From positions 34,658-98,657 of the forward strand of contig NZ_MDKE01000005.1 of assembly GCF_001870485.1 (NCBI RefSeq): a stretch of 64,000 nt of DNA, written 5' to 3'. Origin of the DNA: Oceanisphaera psychrotolerans. Its GTDB lineage: Bacteria; Pseudomonadota; Gammaproteobacteria; Enterobacterales; Aeromonadaceae. A program made the position numbers and the translations under genes. This document shows, piece after piece, positions 11,375-20,594 of this stretch; positions within the stretch are counted from its first letter, which is position 1, and each line of letters begins with the position of its first letter. The notes under the pieces were generated by a model, which was given only the letters and a program-made list of their open reading frames with translations, searched no databases and had not been told where the DNA came from.

Positions 11375-12267
11375 TGGCGAAGAAGAGCAAGCCCCAACCG
11401 GCCGGTGCGCCGGCCTGGATGGCGACTTTTGCCGATCTGGCCACCATCCTGATGAGCTTTTTCGTGTTGCTGCTGGCCTTTGCCGAAATGGACGTGCTCA
11501 AGTTCAAACAGGTGTCCGGCAGCATGAAATATGCCTTCGGGGTACAGAATCTGATCGAGGCGGACGGCATTCCCAAGGGGACCTCGGTCATCGCCCTGGA
11601 ATTCAGGCCCGGTCAGCCGCAACCGACGCCGATCGACATGATCATGCAGCATACTACCGACTCAACGCAGGCCGAGCTGGACTTCCAGCCGGGAGAGCAG
11701 GACCGTTCTGCGGGCGAGGGCCGGGAAAGCGGCAAGCTCAATGGCGGGGAGCCGGAGGAGGTGGCGCCGACGGAGCAGCAGATGGTGATATTTGCCGAGG
11801 CCCTGGCCGAGGAACTCAGTCAGTCCATAGAGCAGGATGCCATCGAGATAGAAGCACTGGGACAGCAGGTGATCATCCGCATCAAGGAAAATGCTTCTTT
11901 CTCGGCGGGATCCGCCTTTTTGCAGCCCCAGTTCTGGCCGGTGGTGCGTCAAATTGGCGAGCTGCTCAAGGATGTTCCCGGCGAGATCCTGGTGTCGGGT
12001 CATACCGACGATATCCAGACCAGCAACGAGCTGTTTCGCTCCAACTGGGAACTGTCGGCCCAGCGGGCGCTGGCGGTGGCAGAACGGTTGTTGCGGGTAG
12101 ATGGCTTCGAAAGCGAGCGCATGGTGGTGCTGGGCATGGCAGGAACCCGGCCGCTGGAGCCCAACGATACTTCCGAAAACCGGCGCCGCAACCGGCGGGT
12201 GGAGATCACCATTTCTCAGGGTAAACCCAAGTTTTCACCGCCGTTGGATCTGCTCGCTCCCCAGTAA
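11374..12267 (+). CDS. pomB: Flagellar motor stator protein PomB (MotB family)
   Basis: The stator subunit that carries the ion-binding Asp and anchors to peptidoglycan. A single membrane helix starts at about residue 15 (AWMATFADLATILMSFFVLL), with the ion-binding Asp at residue 21. An OmpA-like domain fills the C-terminal half (VSGHTDDIQTSNELF, then NRRRNRRVEI). The linker is long and rich in Gln and Glu. A GTG start overlaps the pomA stop. Sodium coupling is inferred from similarity to PomB and from genome context, not proven by residues here. Confidence 0.92.
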   Translation: MAKKSKPQPAGAPAWMATFADLATILMSFFVLLLAFAEMDVLKFKQVSGSMKYAFGVQNLIEADGIPKGTSVIALEFRPGQPQPTPIDMIMQHTTDSTQAELDFQPGEQDRSAGEGRESGKLNGGEPEEVAPTEQQMVIFAEALAEELSQSIEQDAIEIEALGQQVIIRIKENASFSAGSAFLQPQFWPVVRQIGELLKDVPGEILVSGHTDDIQTSNELFRSNWELSAQRALAVAERLLRVDGFESERMVVLGMAGTRPLEPNDTSENRRRNRRVEITISQGKPKFSPPLDLLAPQ

Positions 12268-12325
12268 AATACGAGAGGGGGCAGTGGCCAGGCGCTATTC
12301 AGTTGCCGTTATTATTTGAGCAAAG

Positions 12326-12365
12326 GCCCGGCATTGTCGTGTATAATGCCGGGCTTTCGTTTTTG
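12326..12365 (+). terminator. pomAB terminator overlapping a TATAAT box
   Basis: GCCCGGCATT and AATGCCGGGC form a perfect 10-bp stem with a 9-base loop, followed by TTTCGTTTTT. A consensus TATAAT at 12342-12347 lies inside the loop and right arm, 57 bases before thiI, so the same DNA may serve as the -10 box for thiI. No good -35 at normal spacing was found. Confidence 0.82.
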
Positions 12366-12403
12366 TGTTGTTCTACTTTTGCTGTTCTAGGCGTACCGAA
12401 TTT

Positions 12404-13852
12404 ATGAAATTTATTATCAAGCTGCATCCAGAAATCACCATCAAGAGCAAGTCGGTGCGCCAGCGCATGAGCAAGATCTTGCAGAGCAATATCCGTAATG
12501 TGCTCAAGCCTCTGGATGAGAATATCAAAATCCGGTCCGACTGGGACAAGCTGATTGTCCGCACCAATATCCTGACCGAACCCCATCGTCTGGCCATGAT
12601 AGAAGCGCTGGCCTGTATTCCGGGTATTCAGTCGTTTCTGGAAGTCAAAGAGTGCAAGGTGGAGTCACTGGACGAGATCCTGACCCTGACCGAAGAGATG
12701 TTCGGTGACAAGCTGGCCGGTAAAACCTTCTGTGTACGCGCCAAGCGCCGGGGCCAGCAGTCGTTCAGCTCGCTGGATGTGGAACGTTACGTGGGAGGCG
12801 GCCTTAACCAGCGCTGTGAGACCGGCGGGGTCAGGCTGAAGAATCCGGATGTGCAGGTGAATCTGGAGCTGGACGGCGAACGCCTCTATCTGGTCAGCGA
12901 CCAGCATGCGGGCATGGGCGGCTACCCCATCGCCACTCAGGAAAGCGTGCTCAGCCTGATGTCCGGCGGCTATGACTCCGGCGTGTCATCCTATCAGTTC
13001 ATCAAGCGGGGCAGCCGGGTACATTACTGTTTCTTCAACCTCGGTGGTGCGGAGCACGAAGCGGGCGTCCGTGAAGTGGTGTACTACCTATGGAAGAAAT
13101 TCGGCTCTTCGCACCGGGTCAAGTTTATCTCTGTTCCCTTCGAGGAAGTGGTCGGCGAAATTCTGGCGAAGGTTGATAACGGCCACATGGGCGTGGTGCT
13201 GAAGCGGATGATGATGCGTGCCGGTGCCGCCGTGGCCGAAAAGCTGGCGATCAACGCGTTGGTCACCGGTGAGTCCATGGGCCAGGTATCCAGCCAGACG
13301 GTCACCAACCTCAACGTGATCGACAGAGTGACCGACACCCTGATACTGCGGCCGCTGATCGCCGCCGACAAGCAGGACATCATCGACGTGGCCCGCCAGA
13401 TTGGCACCGCTCCCTATGCCGAGAAGATGCCGGAATACTGTGGCGTGATTTCCAAGAGCCCCACCATCAAGGCCAAGTTGTCCAAGGTGGAGCACGAAGA
13501 AGCCAACTTCGATTTTGGCGTGCTCGACACCGCCATCCAGGCTTCTTTTGTGGAAGATGTGCGTAAGCTGGAACAAAAGTGGGAACTGCCGGAAGTGGAG
13601 TTCAGCCAGGGGGCCGATGTGGCCGAGGTGATCCTCGACATTCGCGCTCCGGAAGAAGAAGAAGAAGCGCCGCTGACCGTGCCCGGCCATAAAGTCGTCA
13701 CCATGCCGTTTTTCAAGCTGGCCAGTCAGTTTACCGAGCTGGATCCCGACAAAACCTATCTGCTGTATTGCGCCCGGGGAGTGATGAGCCGCTTGCAGGC
13801 TATTCACCTCAAGGAGCAGGGCTTCGACAACGTCAAGGTATACAAGCCTTAA
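12404..13852 (+). CDS. thiI: tRNA 4-thiouridine synthase / thiazole sulfur carrier enzyme
   Basis: ThiI adenylates uridine 8 of tRNA and transfers sulfur; it also supplies sulfur for thiamin thiazole. The ATG at 12404 gives 482 residues, the same as E. coli. A ferredoxin-like plus THUMP region precedes the PP-loop SGGYDS at residues 187-192. The C-terminal rhodanese domain carries the persulfide Cys456 in YCARG, and Cys346 in PEYCGV is the partner for the disulfide. An in-frame ATG 39 bases upstream is less likely. Confidence 0.97.
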   Translation: MKFIIKLHPEITIKSKSVRQRMSKILQSNIRNVLKPLDENIKIRSDWDKLIVRTNILTEPHRLAMIEALACIPGIQSFLEVKECKVESLDEILTLTEEMFGDKLAGKTFCVRAKRRGQQSFSSLDVERYVGGGLNQRCETGGVRLKNPDVQVNLELDGERLYLVSDQHAGMGGYPIATQESVLSLMSGGYDSGVSSYQFIKRGSRVHYCFFNLGGAEHEAGVREVVYYLWKKFGSSHRVKFISVPFEEVVGEILAKVDNGHMGVVLKRMMMRAGAAVAEKLAINALVTGESMGQVSSQTVTNLNVIDRVTDTLILRPLIAADKQDIIDVARQIGTAPYAEKMPEYCGVISKSPTIKAKLSKVEHEEANFDFGVLDTAIQASFVEDVRKLEQKWELPEVEFSQGADVAEVILDIRAPEEEEEAPLTVPGHKVVTMPFFKLASQFTELDPDKTYLLYCARGVMSRLQAIHLKEQGFDNVKVYKP

Positions 13853-13856
13853 TTCA

Positions 13857-13932
13857 GAGGGGGAGGCGTGAGGAGTGAGGTGAAAAACCCGTTCTTCCCG
13901 CCGCCCCTCACGATGCCCGCCTTACCCCTCAG
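13857..13932. repeat. GTGAGGAGTGAGG-type intergenic inverted repeat
   Basis: GAGGCGTGAGGAGTGAGG on the left faces CCCCTCACG and TTACCCCTCA on the right, between the convergent thiI and panE genes. It belongs to the same family as the repeats at 29593, 39773 and 53666 and may act as a two-way terminator or transcript end. Confidence 0.6.
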
Positions 13933-13943
13933 ATGCTCCTGCC

Positions 13944-14837
13944 TTATCCGCCTCTGCGCTTTATCTCCCGATAGAGCTGGCTGCTGACCGGCACCGGCTG
14001 CGTACCGGCATGGGCCAGGATGTAGCCGGTAATGTAATCATTCTCGGTTTTGCGACCGTGGACCAGATCCTGATGCATGGACGAATAGTTGGTCGCGGTC
14101 AGCTCAATGACCTGCTGCAGCCGGCGGCGAAATGCGTCCTGGCTTTCGGTTTCGCCAAGGTTCGCCATCACCTGAAAGACCTCTTCGCTCAGCTGTTCCA
14201 GCACATCGGCATAGCGGGGTTCCAGCAGCTGACCGTTGCGGATATTGTGGCAGGCGGTGAGCGGGTTGATCACCGCATTGATGCTCAGCTTGCGATGCTG
14301 GTGCAGCCGGATGTCTTCACTCCACTCGGCATGCCCCAGCGCCGCCGATAAGGGTTTGACCAGGTGAGCCCATGCGTGGGCCGCCTCGTTCAGCGGCCCC
14401 AGCCAGGTTTCCCCCTTGCCGGTATGGCGTACCAGCCAGTCGCCTTCTTTCATGGCGCCGTGGCTGCTGACGCCGGCAATCAGCGGATTATGGGGGAACA
14501 GTTCCTGTACCTGTTCGGCGGCGCCCAGGCCATTGTGCAACAGCACTATAGGCGCCGTGGTGGGCAGCTGCTGCAATCCTGTTAACGCGTCCACTACCTG
14601 ATAGGCCTTGGTGAATACCAGCAGGCATTCCGCCTGCCGGGCCTGCTCGGCAAAGCGGGGCTGCGTCTGGATCAGCTGGTGGCGGCCACCGAGGGTGATC
14701 ATGTCCAGACTGGGGTGAAAATGGCTACGGTGACGCTCCGACAGCATCAAGGCGACCCGTTCGCCTCGCTGGCGCAGCAGGCCCGCCATCACACAACCCA
14801 GGGCGCCGGCCCCGAGAATGGTCCATTCCGTCATCAC
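13944..14837 (-). CDS. panE: 2-dehydropantoate 2-reductase
   Basis: An NADPH-dependent ketopantoate reductase of the pantothenate (CoA) pathway. The N-terminal Rossmann motif ILGAGALGCVMAGLL is at residues 7-21. The C-terminal helical domain contains RKLSINAVINPLTA with the catalytic Lys, and the ENDYITGYI segment typical of PanE. The 297 residues fit the family. It diverges from yajQ, the same pairing as in E. coli. The start may be either of two adjacent ATG codons. Confidence 0.92.
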   Translation of the reverse strand: MMTEWTILGAGALGCVMAGLLRQRGERVALMLSERHRSHFHPSLDMITLGGRHQLIQTQPRFAEQARQAECLLVFTKAYQVVDALTGLQQLPTTAPIVLLHNGLGAAEQVQELFPHNPLIAGVSSHGAMKEGDWLVRHTGKGETWLGPLNEAAHAWAHLVKPLSAALGHAEWSEDIRLHQHRKLSINAVINPLTACHNIRNGQLLEPRYADVLEQLSEEVFQVMANLGETESQDAFRRRLQQVIELTATNYSSMHQDLVHGRKTENDYITGYILAHAGTQPVPVSSQLYREIKRRGG

Positions 14838-14962
14838 TCTATCCCCTGAATTTTGTTATTATCATGCTTTGTTTGAGCCTATACGTTAGCCGCGAAGCGC
14901 CGTCGTTACCAGAGCGTTTTTTTATCGCTGCCGGTTAACAAAACCGTTTTTAAGGAGTCAGG

Positions 14963-15445
14963 ATGCCGTCTTTTGATATTGTGTCTGAAGTAGAGATGAA
15001 TGAAGTTCGCAATGCGGTGGAAAACGCCAACCGGGAGCTGGATACCCGCTTCGATTTTCGCGGAGTCGAGGCCAGCTTCGAGCTGAAGGACGACAAGGTC
15101 AAACTGAGTGCCGATGCGGAACTTCAGCTGCAGCAGATGCGGGATATGCTGCGGGGGGCCTTGATCAAGCGGGGCATCGATGTCCGGGTGCTGGATCCGG
15201 GTAGCATAGTGCGCTCGGGCAAGCGTCATATTCAGGAGCTGGGTTTCAGGCAGGGTATCGACACGGCTCTCGCCAAGAAGCTGGTCAAGCAGATAAAGGA
15301 CAGCAAGATCAAGGTGCAGGCGTCCATTCAGGGCGAACAGCTGCGGGTGACCGGCAAGAAGCGGGACGATCTGCAGCAGGTGATGGCGCTGCTGCGCCAG
15401 GGCGAGCAGGAGCAGCCGCTGCAGTTCAACAATTTCCGGGATTGA
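14963..15445 (+). CDS. yajQ: YajQ family nucleotide-binding protein
   Basis: A 160-residue cytosolic protein of the YajQ (UPF0234) family, made of two ferredoxin-like domains that bind nucleotides or RNA and, in some species, cyclic di-GMP. The start [20 protein letters not shown] and the [14 protein letters not shown] segment are diagnostic. AAGGAG lies seven bases before the ATG. It diverges from panE. Physiological role is not settled in the family. Confidence 0.95.
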   Translation: MPSFDIVSEVEMNEVRNAVENANRELDTRFDFRGVEASFELKDDKVKLSADAELQLQQMRDMLRGALIKRGIDVRVLDPGSIVRSGKRHIQELGFRQGIDTALAKKLVKQIKDSKIKVQASIQGEQLRVTGKKRDDLQQVMALLRQGEQEQPLQFNNFRD

Positions 15446-15463
15446 GACGCCGACGCTTTTCCT

Positions 15464-15525
15464 CTGTAGGCCGGGGAGATCCCAGCGCTGATGCAGGCAT
15501 TGCCCGAATAAATTCGGGCCTACAG
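15464..15525. repeat. REP-like intergenic hairpin
   Basis: CTGTAGGCC at 15464-15472 pairs with GGCCTACAG at 15517-15525. A competing inner hairpin pairs GCCCGAAT with ATTCGGGC at 15502-15519. It sits between the convergent yajQ and ampG genes. The layout resembles bacterial REP sequences found after genes. Confidence 0.6.
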
Positions 15526-15550
15526 GGGACAGTTGTTTGTTTTTTTCCTC

Positions 15551-16930
15551 TTACCCTTCACCCACACTCGATTTCGCCACCCGGCGGATCAGCCACAGCA
15601 CCGGCAGGCCGATGGCGGCGGAGCCGATAAAGAAGGGCGCATAGCCATAGGCGTCCACCGCCATTCCCGAAAAGCCGGCCAGAAACTTGGGCAGCAGCAT
15701 CATCACCGAACTGAACAGCGCGTACTGGGTGGCAGAAAAGGCGACGTTGGTCAGGCTGGACAGATAGGTGATAAAGGCGGCGGTGGCGATACCGGCACTG
15801 AGGTTGTCCAGCGAGATAATCAGCGTCAGCAATCGCACGTCGGGGCCGAGCTGACTCATCAGCGCAAACATCAGATTGGTGCCTGCCGCCAGTACCGCAC
15901 CCAGCATCAGGATGCGCAGGGTACCGAACCGGCTCACCATGATCCCGCCCACGGCGGCGCCGACCAGGGTCATGATCACCCCGTATACCTTGGTGACGGT
16001 GGCAATCTGTGACTTGCTGAAGCCCATGTCCACATAGAAAGGGTTCGCCATCACGCCCATCACCACATCAGACACCCGGTAACAGGCGATCAGCGCCAGT
16101 ATCACCAGTGCCTGGCGGCCGAAACGATGAAAGAATTCGGCAAAAGGTGCCACCACGGCACTGGCGAAAAAGGCCAGCAGGCTGGCCAGAGGGCGGGGAT
16201 AACCCCGATCGAGCAGTTGCTGGTGGTGGTCGGCCTGAGCCTGCTGCTGTTGCCGCAGGTCGACGTCGGGTTCATGCAACAGCAGGCAGGTGATCACCCC
16301 CACCAGCATCAGGGCCATCATGCACAGGTAGGCGACTTGCCAGCCGGCAGGATCGTACCCCAGATCGGAGCCGGCCCAGGCGGCAATGGCCAATGCACCG
16401 GCGCCGGCCATGATCATCGCCAGGCGGTAGCCGGTCATGTAGGCGGCGGCCAGGGCTCCCTGCAGCCGCTCGGGGGCGGCCTCGATACGATAGGCGTCGA
16501 TGACGATGTCCTGGGTGGCGGAAGCAAACGCCACCGCCAGCGCAAACAGCGCCAGATTGACAATTTGTGTATTCGGATCGGAATAGGCCATGCCGGCCAG
16601 CGCCGCCATGATGATCAGCTGCGACAGCAGCATCCAGCTGCGGCGCCGGCCCATGCGGCGTGACAGCCAGGGCAGGGGAAGACGGTCCACCAGCGGCGAC
16701 CACAACCATTTCACCCCGTAGGCCAGGGCGACCCAGCTGAAGAAACCGATGCTGGTACGGCTGACGCCGGCTTCTCGCAGCCAGAACGACAGGGTACCAA
16801 ACACCAGCAACAGCGGCAGGCCGGAGGAAAAACCCAGGGCAAACAGGGTCAGCACCCGGCGTTCGGCATAGAGCGCCAGTTGCTGTGTCCATCTGTCCTT
16901 GCTCAAGACGTTAATGGGCCGCGTCGCCAT
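15551..16930 (-). CDS. ampG: AmpG muropeptide permease (MFS)
   Basis: An inner-membrane transporter importing GlcNAc-anhydroMurNAc peptides for cell-wall recycling. The 459 residues have many hydrophobic segments. The SSGLPLLLVFGTLSFWLREAG opening, SWVALAYGVKWLWSPLVDR and the ATQDIVIDAYRIE segment are typical of AmpG. The chosen ATG overlaps the upstream cyclophilin gene by 20 bases. The order yajG, cyclophilin, ampG with bolA nearby resembles the E. coli ampG-yajG-bolA region. AmpG usually feeds AmpR/AmpC signalling; neither gene is in the window. Confidence 0.93.
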   Translation of the reverse strand: MATRPINVLSKDRWTQQLALYAERRVLTLFALGFSSGLPLLLVFGTLSFWLREAGVSRTSIGFFSWVALAYGVKWLWSPLVDRLPLPWLSRRMGRRRSWMLLSQLIIMAALAGMAYSDPNTQIVNLALFALAVAFASATQDIVIDAYRIEAAPERLQGALAAAYMTGYRLAMIMAGAGALAIAAWAGSDLGYDPAGWQVAYLCMMALMLVGVITCLLLHEPDVDLRQQQQAQADHHQQLLDRGYPRPLASLLAFFASAVVAPFAEFFHRFGRQALVILALIACYRVSDVVMGVMANPFYVDMGFSKSQIATVTKVYGVIMTLVGAAVGGIMVSRFGTLRILMLGAVLAAGTNLMFALMSQLGPDVRLLTLIISLDNLSAGIATAAFITYLSSLTNVAFSATQYALFSSVMMLLPKFLAGFSGMAVDAYGYAPFFIGSAAIGLPVLWLIRRVAKSSVGEG

Positions 16931-17480
16931 GAGCCAGGCGGCGAACCTGTTGCAGTATGATGGGCTGCTCCGGTACGTCCCGCGCGCGCAGCTTGAGGTT
17001 CATGCCGGTGGGCACTTGCGCCATCTGTTGCAGTACCTGCTCGCCGTCGATCACCCGGCCAAACACCGTGTAACCGGCCTTGCGGCCGCCATCCAGCGAC
17101 AGATTGTCGCTGAGATTGATGTAAAACTGACGGGTGGCGCTGTCGGGATCCTGAGTGCGGGCCATGGCGATGGTGCCGCTCAGGTTGGAGAGACCATTGC
17201 CGGACTCGTTTATCACGGGGGCGTAGGTTGGCAAGGGCTCATGGTCGGTGTCGAAGCCACCGCCCTGTACCACAAAGCCGGGGATCAACCGGTGAAAGAG
17301 ACTGTTGTTGTAGCTGCCGTCATCCACGTAACGCAGAAAGTTGGCCACCGACGCCGGCGCTGAAGACTCGTTCAGCTCGACCTGAAGTGTGCCCATGTTG
17401 GTGACCAGCTCGACCCGGGGCCCGGCCAGCGCCGAGCCGGCCATCAGCAGGCCGGCGGCCAGCAGGAGAAGACGCTTCAT
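16911..17480 (-). CDS. ppiA: Periplasmic peptidyl-prolyl cis-trans isomerase (cyclophilin)
   Basis: A folding helper that isomerises prolyl bonds. A signal peptide, MKRLLLLAAGLLMAGSALA, is followed by a compact bacterial cyclophilin domain with NFLRYVDDGSYNNSLFHRLI, GFVVQGGGF and TIAMART. The 189-residue length fits PpiA. It starts one base after the yajG stop and overlaps ampG, so the three genes probably form one leftward operon. The family is certain; the PpiA name follows the exported form. Confidence 0.9.
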   Translation of the reverse strand: MKRLLLLAAGLLMAGSALAGPRVELVTNMGTLQVELNESSAPASVANFLRYVDDGSYNNSLFHRLIPGFVVQGGGFDTDHEPLPTYAPVINESGNGLSNLSGTIAMARTQDPDSATRQFYINLSDNLSLDGGRKAGYTVFGRVIDGEQVLQQMAQVPTGMNLKLRARDVPEQPIILQQVRRLAHGDAAH

Positions 17481-18059
17481 TTAGTTACCCCCGATAAATT
17501 GTTGTACATCGCGATCGGCCAGCATGTCCTTGACCAGCAACGACAGCTGTTCGTTCAAGGCTTCTTTTACCTTGTCCAGTTCCGGATGCAGGCGACCGGG
17601 GAACTCGGCCTGGGCGCTGCGGCGATATTGCTTGGTGATGGTACGACCATCGCGCTGCAGGGTCAGTTGCACCCGCAACTGTTGCACCACATCGTAGCTG
17701 ATGTGGCCGCGGATCACCCGGGCCAGTACTTCCTGCAGCTCCAGTGTTACCTGGGTGCGGGCGCCGTTCTCGATAAAGGCGCCCTGATTGCTCAGACCCT
17801 GAGCCAGTGCCTGCTCCATCTGCACCTTGAGGTTGTTGCTGGCGCCAACCACCACCGGTGCCTTGTCTTTTTGCTCGATTTGAATGACGTAGTCGTTCTT
17901 GCGGCCATCCTGGCTGCTGAGCGAGACCGACTGGCCCCGGTACACGCCGGCGCTGGCCTCCACCGTGGGGCTGACATCGACCGCGATGGGGTAGTAGCTG
18001 GCACAGGCGGTCAGGCTCAGGGCCAGCATACCGGTTGTTAACCATTTGATGGGTTTCAT
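17481..18059 (-). CDS. yajG: YajG family lipoprotein
   Basis: A 192-residue predicted outer-membrane lipoprotein. The lipobox is LSLTAC with the lipidated Cys at residue 19, and the next residue is Ala, which does not signal inner-membrane retention. The body matches the YajG family in length and position, in an operon leading to ampG. Function is unknown; a link to cell-wall recycling is suggested only by neighbours. Confidence 0.88.
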   Translation of the reverse strand: MKPIKWLTTGMLALSLTACASYYPIAVDVSPTVEASAGVYRGQSVSLSSQDGRKNDYVIQIEQKDKAPVVVGASNNLKVQMEQALAQGLSNQGAFIENGARTQVTLELQEVLARVIRGHISYDVVQQLRVQLTLQRDGRTITKQYRRSAQAEFPGRLHPELDKVKEALNEQLSLLVKDMLADRDVQQFIGGN

Positions 18060-18070
18060 GAAAGTGTTCC

Positions 18071-19207
18071 TTACGAGGTTTTAATGGCTCTGAGAATAAC
18101 GAATTTGCGGTTGGATGCCACCACTCGTTGATTGCCGAACAGTCGTTTCAGCTTCTGATGGTAATCAAGGTGACGGTTGGCAACCAGCAGCAGCTCGCCG
18201 CCACGGCGCAGCACCCGTTTGGCGTCGACGAACATTTGCCAGGCGATGTGATCGGTAATGGCCTGCTGCTGGTGAAACGGCGGATTACACAGTATCAGAT
18301 CGGCACTGTCGGCGGCCATGCCGTCGAGACAGTTATTGACCATGAAGCGGGCACGGGATCCGGCCTCGGGCAGGTTTTCGCTGACATTGAGGCGGGCGCT
18401 GGCCATGGCCATGTAAGACTCGTCCACGAAGGTGACCTCGGCATCCGGATTGCGCGCCAATGCCGTCAGTCCCAGTACGCCGTTGCCGCAACCGAGATCG
18501 ATGATCCGGTCCGGGCGGTTGGCGGGCAGGTGCTCGAGCATGAAACGGGCACCGATATCGAGGCTGATGCGGGAAAACACGTTGGCATGGTTATGAATGG
18601 TAAAGCCGGTGCCTTCCAGCGGCCACGACAGCGGTGCCGGCAGCGGTGTTGCCTCTCTGGAACCGTCCCGCTGGCAGAAGATTAGTCGTGCTTTTTTCCA
18701 GGCCAGGCTGGTATGGGTGGGACCGATATAGTGCTCGAACAGCTTCAGGGTCGAACTGTGAATGTCGCGCGCCTTGGCGCCGACGACGAGGCGGGTGTCC
18801 GGCCCCATCACCTGGCTCAGGGCCGCCAGTTGATATTCGAGCATGGCGTTGGTCTTGGGCAGCTTCATCAGCACCAGCCCCGGCTGTCCCGGCAATTCGG
18901 CCAGGCTGTTCAGTGACAGCCAGTTTTTTTCCAGGCCGTTGTCCCGGGCATTGGCGTCCATCGCCAGCTCGCTGATGCGGGAGTCGGTCAGGCTGTAGGG
19001 ACGATGATGATGCAGTGCCAGGGTGAGCGCACCGAAGCCGTCGTTGAGGATCAGCAGGGGGGCGGTCTGGTCCCATTCCCGGGTCATCAGCTCGGTTATG
19101 ATATATTCATCGGCCGCATCCCAGGCTTGCAGGCCGTGCTGGGCGGGGCGAGGGTAACGATGCAGTAACAGCTCGCCACCCTGAGGCAGGGGAAAATGAT
19201 GATTCAT
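18071..19207 (-). CDS. rlmG: 23S rRNA (guanine-1835-N2) methyltransferase
   Basis: A SAM-dependent methyltransferase acting on G1835 of 23S rRNA. The 378 residues contain a degenerate N-terminal methyltransferase-like domain and an active C-terminal domain with the SAM motif IIDLGCGNGVLGL and the catalytic NPPFHQ motif. The two-domain build and length match RlmG; RsmC is shorter with different flanks. It diverges from alkB. Confidence 0.92.
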   Translation of the reverse strand: MNHHFPLPQGGELLLHRYPRPAQHGLQAWDAADEYIITELMTREWDQTAPLLILNDGFGALTLALHHHRPYSLTDSRISELAMDANARDNGLEKNWLSLNSLAELPGQPGLVLMKLPKTNAMLEYQLAALSQVMGPDTRLVVGAKARDIHSSTLKLFEHYIGPTHTSLAWKKARLIFCQRDGSREATPLPAPLSWPLEGTGFTIHNHANVFSRISLDIGARFMLEHLPANRPDRIIDLGCGNGVLGLTALARNPDAEVTFVDESYMAMASARLNVSENLPEAGSRARFMVNNCLDGMAADSADLILCNPPFHQQQAITDHIAWQMFVDAKRVLRRGGELLLVANRHLDYHQKLKRLFGNQRVVASNRKFVILRAIKTS

Positions 19208-19264
19208 GATGCGATGGCCTGACAGAAAAAAGAGCCATTTTAGCAGTTAATGGGGGAAAGCAGT

Positions 19265-19867
19265 ATGGAGCTGTGGGCCGAGTCGCCCCAATGGATCACC
19301 CTGCCTCAGGGGCGGCTGCTGTGGTGGCCGGATGCCTTCGTATCCGAGGCGGACGCCTGGTTCGAGCAACTGCAGGCAGAGATCCCCTGGCAGCAGCATC
19401 GGCTGCGCCTGTTCGGACGGGAGCACGACGAGCCCAGGCTGTCCTGCTGGATGGGGGAGGCGGTGTACCGTTATTCCGGCAAAACCCGAGAACCTGCAGT
19501 CTGGCACCCGCTGGTCAACGAGATTCGAAAGCAAGTGCAAGTCATCTGCGAGCAGCCCTTCAACGGCGTCTTGCTCAACCGGTACCGTCATGGTCAGGAC
19601 AGCATGGGCTGGCATGCGGATAACGAACCCGAGCTGGGGGCAAACCCGGTCATCGCTTCCATCAGCCTGGGGGCGACGCGGGGCTTCACTCTGCGGCACA
19701 AGGACGGCGAACGCCGACAACTGATGCTGAGCCATGGCAGCCTGCTGGTGATGGCGGGCGAAATGCAGCATCATTGGCAGCATGCCCTACCCAAAGCCGG
19801 GGCCGTTGACCGGGAGCGCATCAATCTCACCTTTCGCTATCTTCCTCGACACCGTGAGAGTGAGTGA
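19265..19867 (+). CDS. alkB: AlkB-like 2-oxoglutarate/Fe(II) dioxygenase
   Basis: A DNA alkylation-damage demethylase. The iron ligands are the HxD of MGWHADNEPE and the later His in HHWQHALPK; the 2-oxoglutarate Arg lies in RINLTFRYL. The NRYRHGQDSMGWH segment is closer to the short ALKBH2/3-like group than to E. coli AlkB. The ATG at 19265 (200 residues) follows GGGGGAAAG and is preferred over the ATG at 19250, which lies before it. Substrates are inferred from the family. Confidence 0.88.
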   Translation: MELWAESPQWITLPQGRLLWWPDAFVSEADAWFEQLQAEIPWQQHRLRLFGREHDEPRLSCWMGEAVYRYSGKTREPAVWHPLVNEIRKQVQVICEQPFNGVLLNRYRHGQDSMGWHADNEPELGANPVIASISLGATRGFTLRHKDGERRQLMLSHGSLLVMAGEMQHHWQHALPKAGAVDRERINLTFRYLPRHRESE

Positions 19868-19923
19868 AAGCGGAGCGGGCATCGTCAGGTCCTGGGATAT
19901 TGTCGTTTATGCAGGAGTAAATC

Positions 19924-20240
19924 ATGTCGATACAGTCTCTTATCGAGAACAAGGTGCAGGCGGCGTTGTCGCCCGTGCATCTGGAAGTGATCAACGAAAG
20001 CTACATGCACCGGGTGGCGCCGGGCTCGGAGACCCATTTCAAACTGGTGGTGGTCAGCGAGCAGTTCGAAGGTCAGCGATTGCTGGCGCGGCATCGGGCT
20101 CTGAATACGTTGCTGGCCGAGGAACTGGCCGGTGGCGTTCACGCCCTGGCGTTGCATACCCTGACCCCTGCCGAATGGCAGCGCGCGCAGGCGTGCCGGA
20201 CAGTCCCAACTGTCGTGGTCAGGGCGGCGTGTCGGGCTGA
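19924..20240 (+). CDS. bolA: BolA family protein, one frameshift
   Basis: BolA-type proteins work with monothiol glutaredoxins in iron-sulfur handling and in morphology control. The start MSIQSLIENKVQAALSPVHL, with AGGAG six bases upstream, and HFKLVVVSEQFEGQRLLARH are typical. Taken literally the frame runs on to 20325 with an unrelated tail. Adding one G near 20190 gives AQGVPDSPNCRGQGGVSG and a stop at 20240, total 105 residues, equal to E. coli BolA and with the usual SPNC ending. The tail is therefore probably a sequence error. Confidence 0.88.
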
Positions 20241-20594
20241 CCACGCATGTCATCCACCCTCAGGATATAGTCGTACCTCGAGGCGTGAGTCCCTCCGGTT
20301 CGCAATGAGACCAAAGCATAATTAAGTAGCCAAATATCATGGCCTTATTTTTGCTAGGCGAAACTTTGAACAAGCAGGCTTTCCCGAAAGAGGCGCTAAA
20401 TTTTGGTAATTGCCGTGGCAGCCGCCGCGTTAAAAGTGCTAGAATTATGCGCCTTTTATATCGGGCTGGATGTTATCGGACTGTAGTCATGTTGTTTCAA
20501 CAGGATAGAGGCAGACCGGTAGCGACTCATCAGCATGTTGTCATGTCTGACATGGCAAGTACCTGTCTTCCCCTAACAAGTAGTGCAAGTGAGT
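20241..20594 (+). promoter_or_regulatory. Leader region upstream of the nqr operon
   Basis: A stretch of 354 bases without a gene. TAGAAT and TTATGC around 20438-20451 could form a -10 region, but no -35 at good spacing was found. CATGTC-T-GACATG at 20542-20554 is a perfect short inverted repeat about 40 bases before nqrA and could be an operator. The transcript leader would be long. Assignment to nqr control is inference. Confidence 0.4.

Noticed and set aside
20241..20325. Extended BolA C-terminal tail
   Set aside because: The tail arises from a lost G. Restoring it gives the family's normal ending at 20240.
20542..20554. Palindrome CATGTC-T-GACATG as a proven nqr operator
   Set aside because: Short palindromes are common; it is kept only as a remark in the leader entry.
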